Made by a program: the position numbers and the translations under genes | The notes under the pieces: generated by a model | Seen by the model: the letters and a program-made list of their open reading frames with translations, nothing else | Told to the model about the DNA's origin: nothing | The model's database searches: none | Shown here: in pieces, positions 12,150 to 23,575 of the stretch | Layout: every line of letters starts with the position of its first letter | How positions within the stretch are numbered: position 1 is the first letter of the stretch | Assembly (NCBI GenBank): GCA_020081605.1 | Contig: JAHREC010000062.1 | Span: 1,302,001 to 1,366,000, forward strand | Length of the DNA stretch: 64,000 bases | Source: Albifimbria verrucaria | Lineage: Eukaryota > Ascomycota > Sordariomycetes > Hypocreales > Stachybotryaceae | Direction of reading: 5' to 3'

Positions 12150-13624
12150 ATGTCAAACAGTCCGCCAGATCCCGCCGAGTTGGCGGCCGCGATGGCAGCA
12201 CTGCGTGCCTTCAACGTCGAGGCTTTCACGCTCCTCGGTATTGCTTTGGCAATCACAGCGATCCGATCATTTGCCCGAATCAGCTCCGTTGGCTTCAAGA
12301 ATCTCTGGGCTGATGACTACTTGGTTGTACTCGCAGCGGTTCGACATACCTATAGCCAGTTAGATGACCTTGGACTAAGCATTACTACAGATATTCTACT
12401 CGATCGAGACGGCCTTGGCGTATATGGTAGGAAATAAGGCGAATGGTTTGGCAAACAATTCCATGACAGACGAGCAACGTGCTGCCTTGTCGCCAGACAG
12501 TCCAGAGTATCATCTGAGGTTCGTCTGGCTGTAAACAACCATAGGCATTTCAAGCTAACTTGAACCAGAATTTTGGGATCAAAGATTCAGCTCTGTGGAT
12601 GGACCAGTTATTCGGTCCTGTTGTGGTTGCTCAAAGCTGCTTTGTGCACCTTTACTTCCGACTCACCAAAGACCTCGACGGCTACCGACCACGAATCTTC
12701 TTCGGTTTCGGATTCATCGCAGCCAGCTGGCTCACCGTCATGCTGAACTTGCTGCTGAGCTGCCGGCCTCTTCATCACATGTGGCAAATCTTCCCGAACC
12801 CGGGCATTTACTGCCAACCCGCCATATCGCCAGCACTTATATGGACATATCTTAGCTTCAACGTCGCAACAGATATCTACCTGATTGCGATACCGATACC
12901 GATGCTTTTCAAGGCCGCCATGCCTCTATACAAGAGGATGTGGCTAATTGCATTGTTTAGTTGCGGCATGTTCGTGACCATGGCTGCCATTCTACGAGTC
13001 GTTTTGCTTGTTTCCGTATGTACATATCTCTCACGTTCAATTATGCTATACTAACATAGTCTAGGATCCTGTCAACGGAGCACAGCTAGCCGGCTCATGG
13101 GCGGTCCGTGAGACTTTTGTCGCAGTGGTCACCACCAATCTGCCGGTTCTTTCCCTCACCTCAAGAGCTGGGTGGGCCCAGTCATCAACATCATCAGCAC
13201 AAGGATAAGCTCAGTGGGTCGAACCTCGGGCGAATCTACCTACCCGACAAGTCTCGATACCTGGAGGGCGAAGAGCCATCGCAGCACTCGCACCAAATCC
13301 GAAAACGCGGCAACTGCGCCTCGAAACGAAAGCGAAGAGCAGATGGTAGACACTGTCGCTCTCGAGACTCTAAGCCCCAGAGCAGATACCGCGCAGACCA
13401 ATCGTCGATCGTGCTCCAGTGAACTAGACCCTATTCAAATACAACGACAAATTGAGGTCTCGGTTCTCGCCGAGTCGTCGGTGCCAAAAGACCGGAGAAA
13501 GAGCGAGCCCAGTGGGAATTACACAAGAACCTGGTCAGGATCGACCACGGATGATTCAAGGCCTCGCCGGAGTGAATACTTTGGGGACCATATTCATCAA
13601 AAAGCATATAAAGCAGAAAATTAA
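12150..13624 (+). CDS. PTH11-like fungal rhodopsin-domain membrane protein
   Basis: Seven-helix integral membrane protein of the fungal rhodopsin/PTH11-like family; ligands are mostly unknown. Exons: 12150-12338, 12391-12518, 12569-13015 and 13065-13624, with GT-AG introns of 52, 50 and 49 bp. Hallmarks are the first helix AFTLLGIALAITAIRSFARI, the signature LWADDYLVVLAA, the loop LANNSMTDEQRAAL, GWTSYSVLLWLLKAALCTFY, LTKDLDGYRPRIFFGFGF, CRPLHHMWQIFPNPG with the conserved Cys, and LPVLFPHLKSW near the end of helix 7. The cytoplasmic tail (about 130 aa) is Ser/Thr/Arg-rich and looks disordered. Two frame breaks, each one T short (about 12651 and 13148). With two bases added the protein is 441 aa. 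Receptor function is inferred from the family. Confidence 0.88.
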
Positions 13625-15722
13625 AAACTAATGACATATGGTTATGGCGGAGTACTGGAAAATGGCGTAGGTAGGAAAGCGTTGAATAAGAGCGACTGGT
13701 TAGAGCGTGAGCAAATGGATACACAAATATATGGGCCGGTATACTGCTTCTAGATGGAATGGTGGGATAGGATATGTAGACGAATAGACTCCAATACTGG
13801 TGTAAGACTATACCATGCCTCTCATGACTGGATGAATTCTCCGAATGGCTCGGGCACATTCGTTCACGAAAATCTTTGTCCACGGGCAGCCATGAATTCA
13901 ATCATCCTAGCAGGTAAGATGCCCCTAAATTCTTAGAATAGGGGCGACTCGGCCGATTCACCTGGGGCAAGCCACTTTCGGTCAGTTCATGATGCAATGG
14001 TTGCGATGGAGGCTGAGACAGCACGTAGCCACGATGGGTCTTATAATACGCCAACTGATCACCACTTCGGCAATATCTCTCTTAGTATTGTTTGTGACGA
14101 GACTCGAGTCATTCCTGATGTGGTTTGATGTGAGATGATCAGTCTACCAAGTCAGATTAGAAGACTTGGAGTTATTTGGGTGTATCACGCTATGTAAGTG
14201 CACTTTGCCTGCCTGACTGTCTTGTTGTTCTGATAAATAATGGCGCATGCTCTCCGTACTTCCTCTCACAAATCACGAATTTTTCAACAGTAATGTTACG
14301 GTCCAATTTAACTCAGTTCTCGCAATTATTTAAACGCACACTTTGAGAAACACTCTGGGATTTGAGTGGTAATGAGCATAGGGTAATGCCAGCTGCTTAG
14401 TTGGCGAGCATCGATCATGCAACAAATAGAGAGATGTTCAGGCTTACAAATTTGGGTATTGAAAGTTCCGAATAGTATGGTATTGATGATGAAGCTATGA
14501 ACATTGTAAATTACCACATATGTGAACTCATGGAGATGTCCTGAGAGATTGAAGCAAACCAAGGAGACAAGACGTAGCATATTTGGTGTACGAGGGGCTT
14601 TAGCCTATCGACCATGGACTGAGCTGCAATATGGGTCATGCACTTGAGCACTTAGGCCCCTGCTTCTTGATCGGTTTCCTTATATAGCGATTCTCAGGCA
14701 TGTGATAGTAATTCCTACATCAGTATCCCAAGTCGCCTGATGATCTGGTGTTTGACTCTAGCATCGAGTGACACGCAATATGCTAGTTATTAAGATTCAA
14801 AGAGGGCTTCAGTATGGAGGCTCCAATAAAAGAGTTGTGCTGTAACATTCATGATAAAAAACATTTTCCGTTGATACGACCGACGGATGCACCACGTTAG
14901 TTTATATTCAAATAGACGCTTGAAACAAGGCCGCTTTATACAGACGATCCTGTATTGGAGTTCGAGCATCACCCGGCACAATAGTTGCAATTCCAGTAGC
15001 CGAGACTACCCTTGATCAACATTACTTACAATTCCTAGCAAATAGCCGCGGAAGGAGCCTAGCTATGAGATTTCTGGCTTGAGATTCCATTTAAGATCGC
15101 GAAATGAGTCTCTAGGGTAGCTAAAAGTAGAGACGAGAGACGGTCGTAATGAGGCTTGAGCAATGAATGCGAGTCGAAATGCGAAGGATGTACATACTCG
15201 TAAAAACTGATATACAGAGGTAAGTATTCCAGATAAGGTGACCTGAGCAACACATAGGTGGCTACGGAGTAGGTATTCAGTCTTGTATATGGCCCCAATT
15301 GTCCGCCCTATTTAAAATGTTATCCAAACATGAATGAATAACCGGATAATAGTATTGCACATCAATAACTGCTGAAGGTAATAAACATGTCGTAGGTGTG
15401 CTCTTCATACCAACATCTTGACATTACATATATACATATATGTTGGAGATCCTCAAGTGCCCATCTAACGGAAGCTGAGAAAACACTTAGCTCTTAATTC
15501 AACGCTCCCACCAGTCTGGGATTGGCGCAAGGTGGAAAGACATCATCAAGCGGATTGGGGACATGCATGGGGTCTAATTGAGACATGCCAAGCATGATAA
15601 TTTTTAAGCATAAAATCTAATAGAACGGAGATTTGCAGATATATGAAGGATTCACACATACTTGACACCATGCAACCAGCCAGACATTGACCCTTATAGG
15701 AGCAGCCTGGTCAGGTGCCAGC
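13625..15722. other. AT-rich gene-free block
   Basis: 2.1 kb without a supported gene; visibly richer in A/T than the neighbouring coding DNA, especially 14100-15700, with many stops in all frames. It includes alternating ACATATATACATATATG near 15425-15443. No terminal inverted repeats or transposase fragments are recognisable by eye. It could be a mutated repeat remnant or plain intergenic DNA. Confidence 0.5.
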
Positions 15723-16289
15723 TCATGATAGAGGTATGGTTGAAGATCTGGCAGTAGATTCCTTGACCAGCGATATAGACCTTCTTAAGACGTCCTGATC
15801 ATCTTCAAACGTCAACCTCTGCAAAGCATCTTCACAACTTAAGAATGTAGCAGCGAAGCTTGCTTCCCTTGGACGTCATGTCCATCCTGGAGTGCATCTT
15901 GGTCGACCTCCGCAACATACCACCATATAACCTTTATGTTCTTCACTCCCTTATTCCGAATACTAAGCATAAATGGTTCTGTAAGGCCTGAATAGGGCCG
16001 CACTCGATCCAGGGTATCAGCATCGTCGGTTGCCGCAGGGCACGAGTTGACATGTTCACGGGGTAAAGGCGACACGGATAGCCCGTTTCCTCTTGGACTT
16101 CTCGGAGGGCTGCTTCCTTCGGGACTCGCCGCAATTACGTCGTCCTTTGGGGAGAAGCCACTGATCATGGGAGAGGTGGTGAAGCAGACACACTTTGGTC
16201 TCGGGAGAGAAATCGAAGAGGACAGCACCAGCGCTTTCGACATATTCTTCCGACGTGTACTGATGAGTGTTGAAGTTGGACGACGCCAT
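15723..16289 (-). CDS. Nudix hydrolase
   Basis: Small hydrolase of nucleoside-diphosphate-linked substrates, possibly diadenosine polyphosphate- or diphosphoinositol-type. The protein begins MASSNFNTHQYTSEEYVESAGAVL in pieces; the Nudix box reads KGRRNCGES then KEAALREVQEETGY, giving the G-x5-E-x7-REVQEETG metal-binding helix. WWYVAEVD is the following strand, and the C-terminal helix CEDALQRLTFEDDQDVLRR ends at a TGA at 15723. Three one-base deficits (about 16117, 16037 and 15867) break the frame; with them filled the product is 189 aa. An upstream in-frame ATG at 16340 would add 17 residues; I prefer 16289 because homology starts after it. No intron is visible. Substrate not predictable from sequence. 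Confidence 0.85.
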
Positions 16290-17159
16290 TTTACAGCATT
16301 GGGAGTGAGAGAACCAGTGTGAAGCGATCTTCGTTAACAAACTGATTTACGTTACTGTACTGTATCAGGTTTTGCATGTAAGAGAGCTGGAAGTCTCAGC
16401 CAGGAACCCCGCTAAGCGGGGAGACAGTATCGAAGAGAGATGTTGGGGTAAGGACCTGTAGGATAGATAGATAGATTCGTTGTTGAATAGAGTCATAATA
16501 TTAAGGAATCAATTACTCACGACCTCCCCATATTCATAGGTGCATATGCTACTATTCATAGAATTTGAACAACCGCATTTGGATATAATTCAAGATATCG
16601 CGGCCGTGGCTGGTCCACCTTTGGCTGCCGATCGGAGCGGACACGTGGGTCTCGGCCCAGATAGCTCCGAGATACAGGCAGGTTACCCTGTATTGGGTAG
16701 GGGCTCATCTCCGACGTGTCCGATGCTGAAGACGCGATGCTTGTTCTTGGCAGTAGCAGGGATTCCCAGCCCGGGACAGAACAGCATTGTCTATCGTAAG
16801 ATTCTGCTATGGTATAGTAGGATGTGCTGACAGCATAGTGCCGTGGTGCAGGTACCGGACCGGACCGGAGCAATTCGCCGCGTCTATACATTGTGCAGGC
16901 AAAGAGGTCCGTGCTCCCCCATCAATCTTTTTTTCCCACACGGTCACATGGGCCCTCTTTGAAGTTGATATTGCCACCCGTTAAGGCCCTTTCAGCCATA
17001 AACGACCAAAGGCCCTTCCAGGCATGGGCCAAAGGCCCTCTCCATGCTGCCGGGCGCGCACAGCTGGGGAACCCACAGGGCAGGGGGACAGTAGAGCCAC
17101 CTTGTGCGCGACCCCCACTGAGCAGCAGAGCCGCTACCAGCACCGTTGGGTGCTTGTCA

Positions 17160-17312
17160 TGTACAGTACCTGCGCTAGGCGTGGGCCCGGCGCCCCGTAA
17201 GCGGTGCCTTTATCGCGGATGCTGTACAGTACCTGCCTGCCTGCCTGGCCTGCCTGCCTCTGTACAGTAGGTCCCTAACCTGCCTACCTGACCCTACCTA
17301 CAGAGTACAGTA
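17160..17312. promoter_or_regulatory. Cluster of four GTACAGTA words
   Basis: GTACAGTA occurs at 17161, 17224, 17262 and 17305, the first two extended to TGTACAGTACCTGC. An inverted copy, TACTGTAC, lies at 16353. The clustering within about 150 bp, 500-650 bp before the DOT1 start codon, suggests protein-binding sites. The function is unknown. Confidence 0.4.
17231..17260. repeat. CCTG tetranucleotide repeat
   Basis: CCTGCCTGCCTGCCTGG followed by CCTGCCTGCC, between two GTACAGTA words. Confidence 0.6.
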
Positions 17313-17446
17313 TACCCATCCCATCTATTGCAGCGTGGGCGATGATTAAGGCCCAGGCACCAGGCCAAGGTACTCCAGTACTTGCTTCCCTGCCTGCTGG
17401 GGATCGCTCGCTCGGAACAAGTGCCATGAAACCCTTGCACCTTTGC

Positions 17447-17492
17447 ACCCCCTCCCTCTCTCTCTTCTCTCTCTTCTTCTTCTTCCTCCCCC
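17447..17492 (+). promoter_or_regulatory. Pyrimidine-rich tract upstream of DOT1
   Basis: About 45 bp of almost pure C/T (CCCTCCCTCTCTCTCTTC...), typical of core promoters and transcription starts in filamentous fungi. It lies about 320 bp before the DOT1 start codon. The role is inferred from position and composition. Confidence 0.45.
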
Positions 17493-17810
17493 AAATTTCC
17501 CAGCACACGACCATGCGCTCGTGATACTTGCTAGGCCTTTGCTCTGCGCCATAGTTCTTTGTTATCCGTTTTTTGTCATGCCTTATGCATAGCGCATGCG
17601 TCTAATTTCTTTCATACACATTCTCGTCCATCCTTTCACGATACATCATTAGATTCTTGCCCCGCCGCCCTGCGCCTCCCAGCTGAACCACATCATCTCC
17701 AAGCTGACAGACCAAACTCGACGCGATCTCTCCCCGGCTGAGCTGAACCCCTCTCCTCCCCCTTTCCGATACGCCCTCAGCGCATTCTTCCATTCCATCC
17801 GCCCGTCACC

Positions 17811-19375
17811 ATGCCTCTCCTCGGCGGCAAGAACAACAAGTTCAAGGTCGAACCACCAAAGATTCGCATCGAAAAGGTCGTTGTCGACCGTCCAGTCGCC
17901 AAGCCGAAACCCAAGCCCAAGCCTCAGCCAGCCACCAACGGTTCCTCGTCGCGATCTCCCTCCGTCCACCGCCCCTCTCCCAAGCCACTCCTCCGCCAAA
18001 AGAGCAACTCACCGTACCCTTCATCCTCCGACGAGAAGCGACTCGAGCGTAAGCGCAAGGCCGGCACGCCCTCTACCACGCGCCGATCCCCGTCAGCGAC
18101 CGCGTCGAGTTCGACAAGGACAGCGATGCCGAGGACGATGGCTGGATGAACTTGGACTCGCGCAAGAGACAGCGCATGGGCACTGCCGATGGACGATTTG
18201 TCGACCCGAACCGCAAGCTGAAGCACTCCAAGGCCTTCGAGAGGAGACCCGAAGGACTCAAGTTCATTCACGCCGTACAGGTTGCCTCGCTCGAGTCGAA
18301 ATGCGTACCCATCATGGGCGCCCAAAAGGAGGACGTTGCCATAGAGTTGCAATACCCGAGCATGCAGCCTCGTGAAAGGTAACCACCACACCGCCATTAC
18401 TTTATTCCTGTTATATCCCGTGGGCCTGTCACTAACACACGACGCAGGTACGAACTCGTCTGGGGCAAGGACAAGATAGACGCGGTGGAAGCGAGCATAC
18501 GCATTGTCAGGCATGTTGCAGAGGCCTACTTGACCGAGGAAGAGGCCGAGCCATTAACCGAGCACAACCACGGGCTCATACGACGATTGGAGAAGGCATC
18601 GAATCGCAACATCCAAGACTTGACCGGCTTCAAGGCCGCCCTACGCGAATACAACGAGACTCTCTTAGCCCTGGTAGAAGACGGTGTCATCGAGAAGAAC
18701 CTGGAGACCAAGCACGAGCTTCCGCAGAGCCTTGTCGCTTTTATTCTTGACCAAGTTTACGACCGAACTGTGGCACCCAAAGTCGAGCTACTATCCAAAT
18801 ACGAGAACGGTACCGACTATGTGTACGGCGAACTGCTTCACCCCTTCATCTCCAAGATCCTCGTCGAGCAAACCAAGATGACCTCAGACCACGTCTTTGT
18901 GGACCTGGGCTCCGGTGTCGGAAACGTCGTTTTGCAGGCAGCGCTCGAGATTGGGTGCGAAAGCTGGGGTTGTGAGATGATGGAGAACGCCTGCAACCTT
19001 GCGGATGCGCAGAAGAAGGAGTTCCAGGCACGGTGCATGCTCTGGGGTGTCAAGCCCGGAAAGGTGCATCTGGAGCGGGGCGACTTTCGCAAGAACACGG
19101 GCATCCACGAGGCGCTCAAGCGTGCAGACGTGGTGCTCGTTAACAACAAGGCCTTCACATCCCAGCTCAACGACGACCTCGTTCGCATGTTCCTCGATCT
19201 AAAGCCGGGCTGCAAGATCATCTCGCTCAAATCCTTTGTGGCAGACTCCAAGAGCAGCCACAACATCAACGACGTCGGCAGCACCATCCTCGATGTCGAG
19301 GAGTGCACATACCCTGAGGGCTATGTAAGCTGGACGAATGCCGGTGGAGAGTACTTCATCTCCACCCGCAAATAG
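17811..19375 (+). CDS. DOT1: Histone H3-K79 methyltransferase DOT1
   Basis: Nuclear enzyme methylating histone H3 Lys79 in the nucleosome core with S-adenosylmethionine; acts in silencing and the DNA damage checkpoint (family knowledge). The N-terminus [22 protein letters not shown] in pieces is followed by a Lys/Pro/Ser-rich disordered stretch that may bind DNA. A 69-bp intron (18379-18447) splits [12 protein letters not shown]. The DOT1 fold shows [16 protein letters not shown] motif [19 protein letters not shown] (residues about 338-355), [12 protein letters not shown], the catalytic-loop equivalent [12 protein letters not shown] and [12 protein letters not shown], which match the fungal family. 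One frame break near 18088-18092 (C run) lies in the disordered part. With one base added it is 498 aa, normal for filamentous fungi. Convergent with ATG16 downstream (183 bp). Confidence 0.95.
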
Positions 19376-19558
19376 ACTGTAGAAATTGGTTAGTATACGA
19401 TAGAACTGTTGGATAGATACTTGTGTGAGACCAGGGAGCAATGAAGGTCATGGAGCAGTCGAGGAATGAGTTTAGAAGCATACCAAATACTCCACATAGC
19501 AAGCCGATGCCTTAAATTCATGTAACGGGGGACAGGTCCCTCTCTTAATCAGTCCCAA
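19376..19558. other. Convergent 3' spacer DOT1/ATG16
   Basis: The 183 bp between two stop codons must hold both 3' ends. No clear AATAAA is seen. Confidence 0.5.
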
Positions 19559-20277
19559 TCATCGTCCCTTTTCGAGCAGTGGTTCGTTGGCAAGGTTCAT
19601 GGCATCTGCCTCTTGCGCCATGCGTTTCATCCACCGATCGACAAGTTCCTTGTTCTCTTTTTGACCTTGTCCCGTTCCTTCTCGGCCATGGAGACTTGTA
19701 GGTTGAGGGTGATCATTTCATCTTGAACATTCTGAAAATCACTTGTTAGTTGTGAGCTCTGTTGATTGAAAATGGGTCAGTAGTACCTCAAGTAGTTTCC
19801 TCTTCTCCCGTAGCTCGTACTCGCGGTCTTTGAGCTTCGTGGTCTGCGCTGTTAGCTCTGCGCCCAGGTCCCGTATTGACCTGGCATCGCCCTTGGTCTT
19901 CGCCCGAAGCTTATCGAGCTCCTCCTCTGCAGTACGTAGGCGCGTCTCGGCAACGCCCCTTGAGCGCAGGGCCTCGGCGAGCTCGAGACGGAGCTGTGCA
20001 ACGCCTGGGTCATTGGAGGGGTCACGCTAGGATGTGCGGTGTTGGCCTTGTCAGGACCGGTGCTCATGAGGCGCGACTCCAAGGCGGCGCGCTCCGTTTC
20101 CAAGGCGGATATGCGATCTGCCATCTGCGAGCCTGGGATGGTTTGTTAATACGGGCAGAATGGAGAGACGGCTGGTGGGGCGCTGAACGGACATGTCTGG
20201 ACGAGGTCCATGTTGACTGGGTTGTTGAGTTCCACATTTTTGAGGGAAGAAAGATATTCATCTCGCCAGTTGGGCAT
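19559..20277 (-). CDS. ATG16: Autophagy protein Atg16
   Basis: Partner of the Atg12-Atg5 conjugate that directs lipidation of Atg8 at the phagophore membrane (family knowledge). Exons 20277-20193, 20132-19787 and 19731-19559; introns of 60 bp and 55 bp. The N-terminus MPNWRDEYLSSLKNVELNN is the conserved Atg5-binding helix. The middle is a coiled coil (DRISALETERAALESRL, then LRLELAEALRSRG and ELREKRKLLE), and the tail DRWMKRMAQEADAMNLANEP is diagnostic of fungal Atg16. There is no WD40 domain, as expected outside animals. Two one-base deficits (about 20022 and 19657) break the frame; corrected length is 201 aa. It shares a 393-bp divergent promoter with VPS16. Confidence 0.93.
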
Positions 20278-20670
20278 CTTGGCGACGAACCAGACGTTCG
20301 GCTGTTGAGGAGTGCAGGATGCAGGAGACAGGCTATTGGAGGCGGTTGCGCTGGATCAGGCCCCGCGATGATATACAGATAAGATTCTAGCGGGGCTCAG
20401 ATGGAGACGGAGGGATGATGCAACAAACAAATCCTGTATGTACCTTAGTCCAGGTACCGCTCCTAGAAATCTGCCGAGGTATATCCACCGCTCTACCTGC
20501 GAGGTGACGAGCTGCTACAACGGAACTGCATTAGCTCCAGAGCTCCCCAACCTCATCAAGCATATCGCAGACGTAAATTGCCCCGGCCATCATTGCAAGC
20601 CCGAGGCTCTTCATTCTGCTCAATCTCAGGCCCAGATTCAAGCTTGAGAAACACCATGATATAGCCTTCG
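20278..20670. promoter_or_regulatory. Divergent promoter between ATG16 and VPS16
   Basis: The 393 bp between two start codons pointing away from each other, for two proteins of the autophagy-vacuole route. No TATA box stands out. Shared control is inferred. Confidence 0.55.
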
Positions 20671-23575
20671 ATGGATACTCTTCACCCGAGAGCGGATTGG
20701 GAGAGTGTGGGGATAAGTGGTTCCGGAAGACGCAGCAGTACACTGCTGTTTTCGACAAGGACTTGGATTTGGACAATTATATTGTCGCCGGCGCTCCGTA
20801 TGCTGGAGCTCTAGGTGAGACTCTCATTCTCATGTGTGTGACTTGAGTGATTTGGGCCAAGATTGACACGCGTCTTTCTGGTACAGCGTCATCTCATGCC
20901 ACAATCTCATACACCAACTGGCGGTCATCGTCATGAACAGAACGCATTCTAATATCTCATAGCTTTATGGCGCGATGACTCAAAGCTTCAAGCCTATCAG
21001 CCAGGCAGATCGTCGAAGCCTTCGATAGACATCTACAGCCTTGCGGGTAAGAAGCTGCAGAGCATCGCCTGGGACAAGGGCCACATCAAAGGCCTTGGGT
21101 GGTCGGAAGACGAGACGTTGCTGGTGGTGACATCGGATGGCAATGTGCGATGCTACGATCTTCAAGGCGATTTTAGCAACTTTACGCTTGGCCATGGGGC
21201 AGACAACTATGGCGTCGAGTCCTGTCGGTAAGCCATCTCCTATTCTCAGGCTCACAATGCAATGCTCACATATCATTAGCTTCTATGACCAGGGAATGGT
21301 CGCTCTTCTTGGCAACAACTCTTTAGTGACCGTCTCATCATACACCGAGCCACGTCCGAAGCTCCTTGCTACCACCCCTGAAGGCGAAATTCATTCATGG
21401 GGTATCATCTCACCAGACCATACCCTGTCGCGTTCAGTAGAAGTGCTACTGAGCATTGAAAAAACCGTATATGTAGTCGACGCCACTGACTGCGAGGACA
21501 GATTCCTGGATATCGGGCCCTTCACTCACATTAGCATCTCGCCAGACGGTCGGTTTGTGAACCTGTATGCAGAGAACGGCAAGGCGCATGTCATTTCCAG
21601 CGACTTTCAGGAACGATTATTTGAGCATGACTCAGATTCACAGACGCCACCTCTGTACGTTGAATGGTGTGGGAGCGATGCAATCATCGCCTGGGAGGAT
21701 GAGGTCCACATTATCGGTCCCGGTGATATTTCCTCGTCATACATTTACGACAGTAATAGAGTGCATGTCATATCTGGTAAGTCTAAAGATTTAATCACCA
21801 GGCAATATGTGCTGATACGCGACAGAATATGACGGTGCACGATTAATAACTAATGACTTTTGCGAGTTCTTGGAACGTGTACCAGCGGAGACAATCCAAG
21901 CCTTTGGACAGGCCACAGACTCAGCTCCGGCATCTATTCTCCTTGATGCCGTGGGACAACTTGAGCTGGAATCGCCCAAGGCGGACGACTATATTCAACT
22001 AATCCGTCCTAACCTGACTGAGGCGGTTGATACGTGCGTCAACGCAGCCGGCCGTGAATTCGATGTTCACTGGCAGAAGCGACTCTTGAAGGCTGCGTCG
22101 TTTGGCAAATCGGTACTTGATATCTACAATAGTGACGATTTCGTCGACATGTGTGAAACTCTACGAGTGCTCAACGCAGTGCGCTTCTACGAAGTGGGAA
22201 TGCCGCTGTCATTCGAGCAGTACCAACGTCTGACGCCCGAACGGATGATAAAGCGACTGCTCAACCGCCATGAATACCTACTGGCTCTGAAAATAGCAGG
22301 TTACCTTAAGCTGCCGTCTGACCGCATTTACGTGCACTGGGCTTCGTCCAAAGTGCGAGTTGGGGCCGAGGACGATGAGACGATATGTCGTCTGGTCGTG
22401 GAGAGATTATCAGGCAAGCCGGGGATCTCATTTGAGGAGATTGCAAGGGCAGCATATCATGAGGGTCGCTCTCGCTTGGCCACGGAGCTTTTAAACCACG
22501 AACCTCGTGGTGGACGCCAAGTGCCACTCCTGCTTGACATGGAGGAGGATGAGCTAGCCTTGGACAAGGCCATTGAGAGTGGTGACACAGATCTAATGCT
22601 CTCGGTTCTACTGCGACTGAAGAGGAAGTTGCCATTGGCAGCATTCTTCCGCGTCATTAACGCGCGTCCCACAGCCTCAGCATTGGTGGAGGCCTCTGCT
22701 ATGGAAGAGGGCGACAACACGCTTCTCAAGGACCTGTACTATCAGGACGATCGTCGTGTGGAGGGAGCCAACGTATTCATTCGAGAGTCTCTGCGCCAAC
22801 CCGATGCCCGAACTGCTTCGGACAAGCTGGCGCTTGCTGCCAAGCTTCTATCTGATTCGAAGGAACATTCATTCGAGATTCACGCGCTCAAAGAAGCAAC
22901 GACTTTGTTGAGGATGCAGGAGGCCTTTGATCGAGACTTGACTGATTCCTTTACGGGCTTAAGCATCAACGAGACCATGTTCAAGCTCATTCGACTCGGC
23001 TACCAAGGACGTGCCAAGAAGATCCAGAGCGAGTTCAAAGTGCCGGAGAAGGTGGCGTGGTGGATTCGGTAAGTGGCTTAGGCATTGCCTAGATATTTTT
23101 ATGTGTGCCTGGATACGAGCGGAAGTGGCTAACGGGAGCGTCTTACAAGGCTACGGGCGCTTGTCGCGAAGCGCGACTGGAACGAGATCGAGGAGATTGC
23201 CCGGGCCAAGCGAAGCCCGATTGGTTGGGAGGTGAGTGACCCTATGTGCAACATCCGTCGATTCGCGGGGAACGATGAAGGATGCAAACGATCAGATCAC
23301 GCTGACCCACGTCATCACAACAGCCGTTCTTCAATCTCACTCTTCAGGCTGGAAACCCTCGGCTAGCAGCCATCTTCATCCCGAAGTGCACAGGTCTCGC
23401 GACCGGCGAGACCGTGAGCATGTACGAGAAGTGCGGGATGCGGGTCAAGGCGGCGGAGGAGGCGGTCAAGCTCAAGGACGCGGATGCGTGGCAGAGGCTG
23501 CTTGAGGCGGCGGGCAGAGGCACGCAGGAAGGACGCGAGATTGAGAGACTTGGCAACGCCGTGTTCAAGAAGTGA
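20671..23575 (+). CDS. VPS16: Vacuolar protein sorting protein Vps16 (HOPS/CORVET core)
   Basis: Class C core subunit of the HOPS and CORVET tethers; binds Vps33 and drives endosome and vacuole fusion. Six exons: 20671-20814, 20963-21227, 21280-21776, 21826-23068, 23150-23231 and 23324-23575. Introns are 148, 52, 49, 81 and 92 bp, all GT-AG. The N-terminal beta-propeller half includes YIVAGAPYAGAL, AWDKGHIKGLGWSEDE and FYDQGMVALLGNNSL; the C-terminal alpha-solenoid (Vps16_C) includes RFYEVGMPLSFEQYQ, AARAAYHEGRSRLATELLNHEP-like, KVPEKVAWWIR and the end ERLGNAVFKK. One G is missing at 20709-20712 in exon 1; adding it gives 827 aa, the usual length. The rest is clean over 2.8 kb. Confidence 0.95.

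Larger units (their letters stand above)
16290..17810. other. Intergenic region with DOT1 promoter
   Basis: 1.5 kb between divergent genes (Nudix - and DOT1 +). Contains repeated GTACAGTA words, a CCTG microsatellite and a pyrimidine-rich tract before DOT1, described separately. Short frames here lack domain support. Confidence 0.6.
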
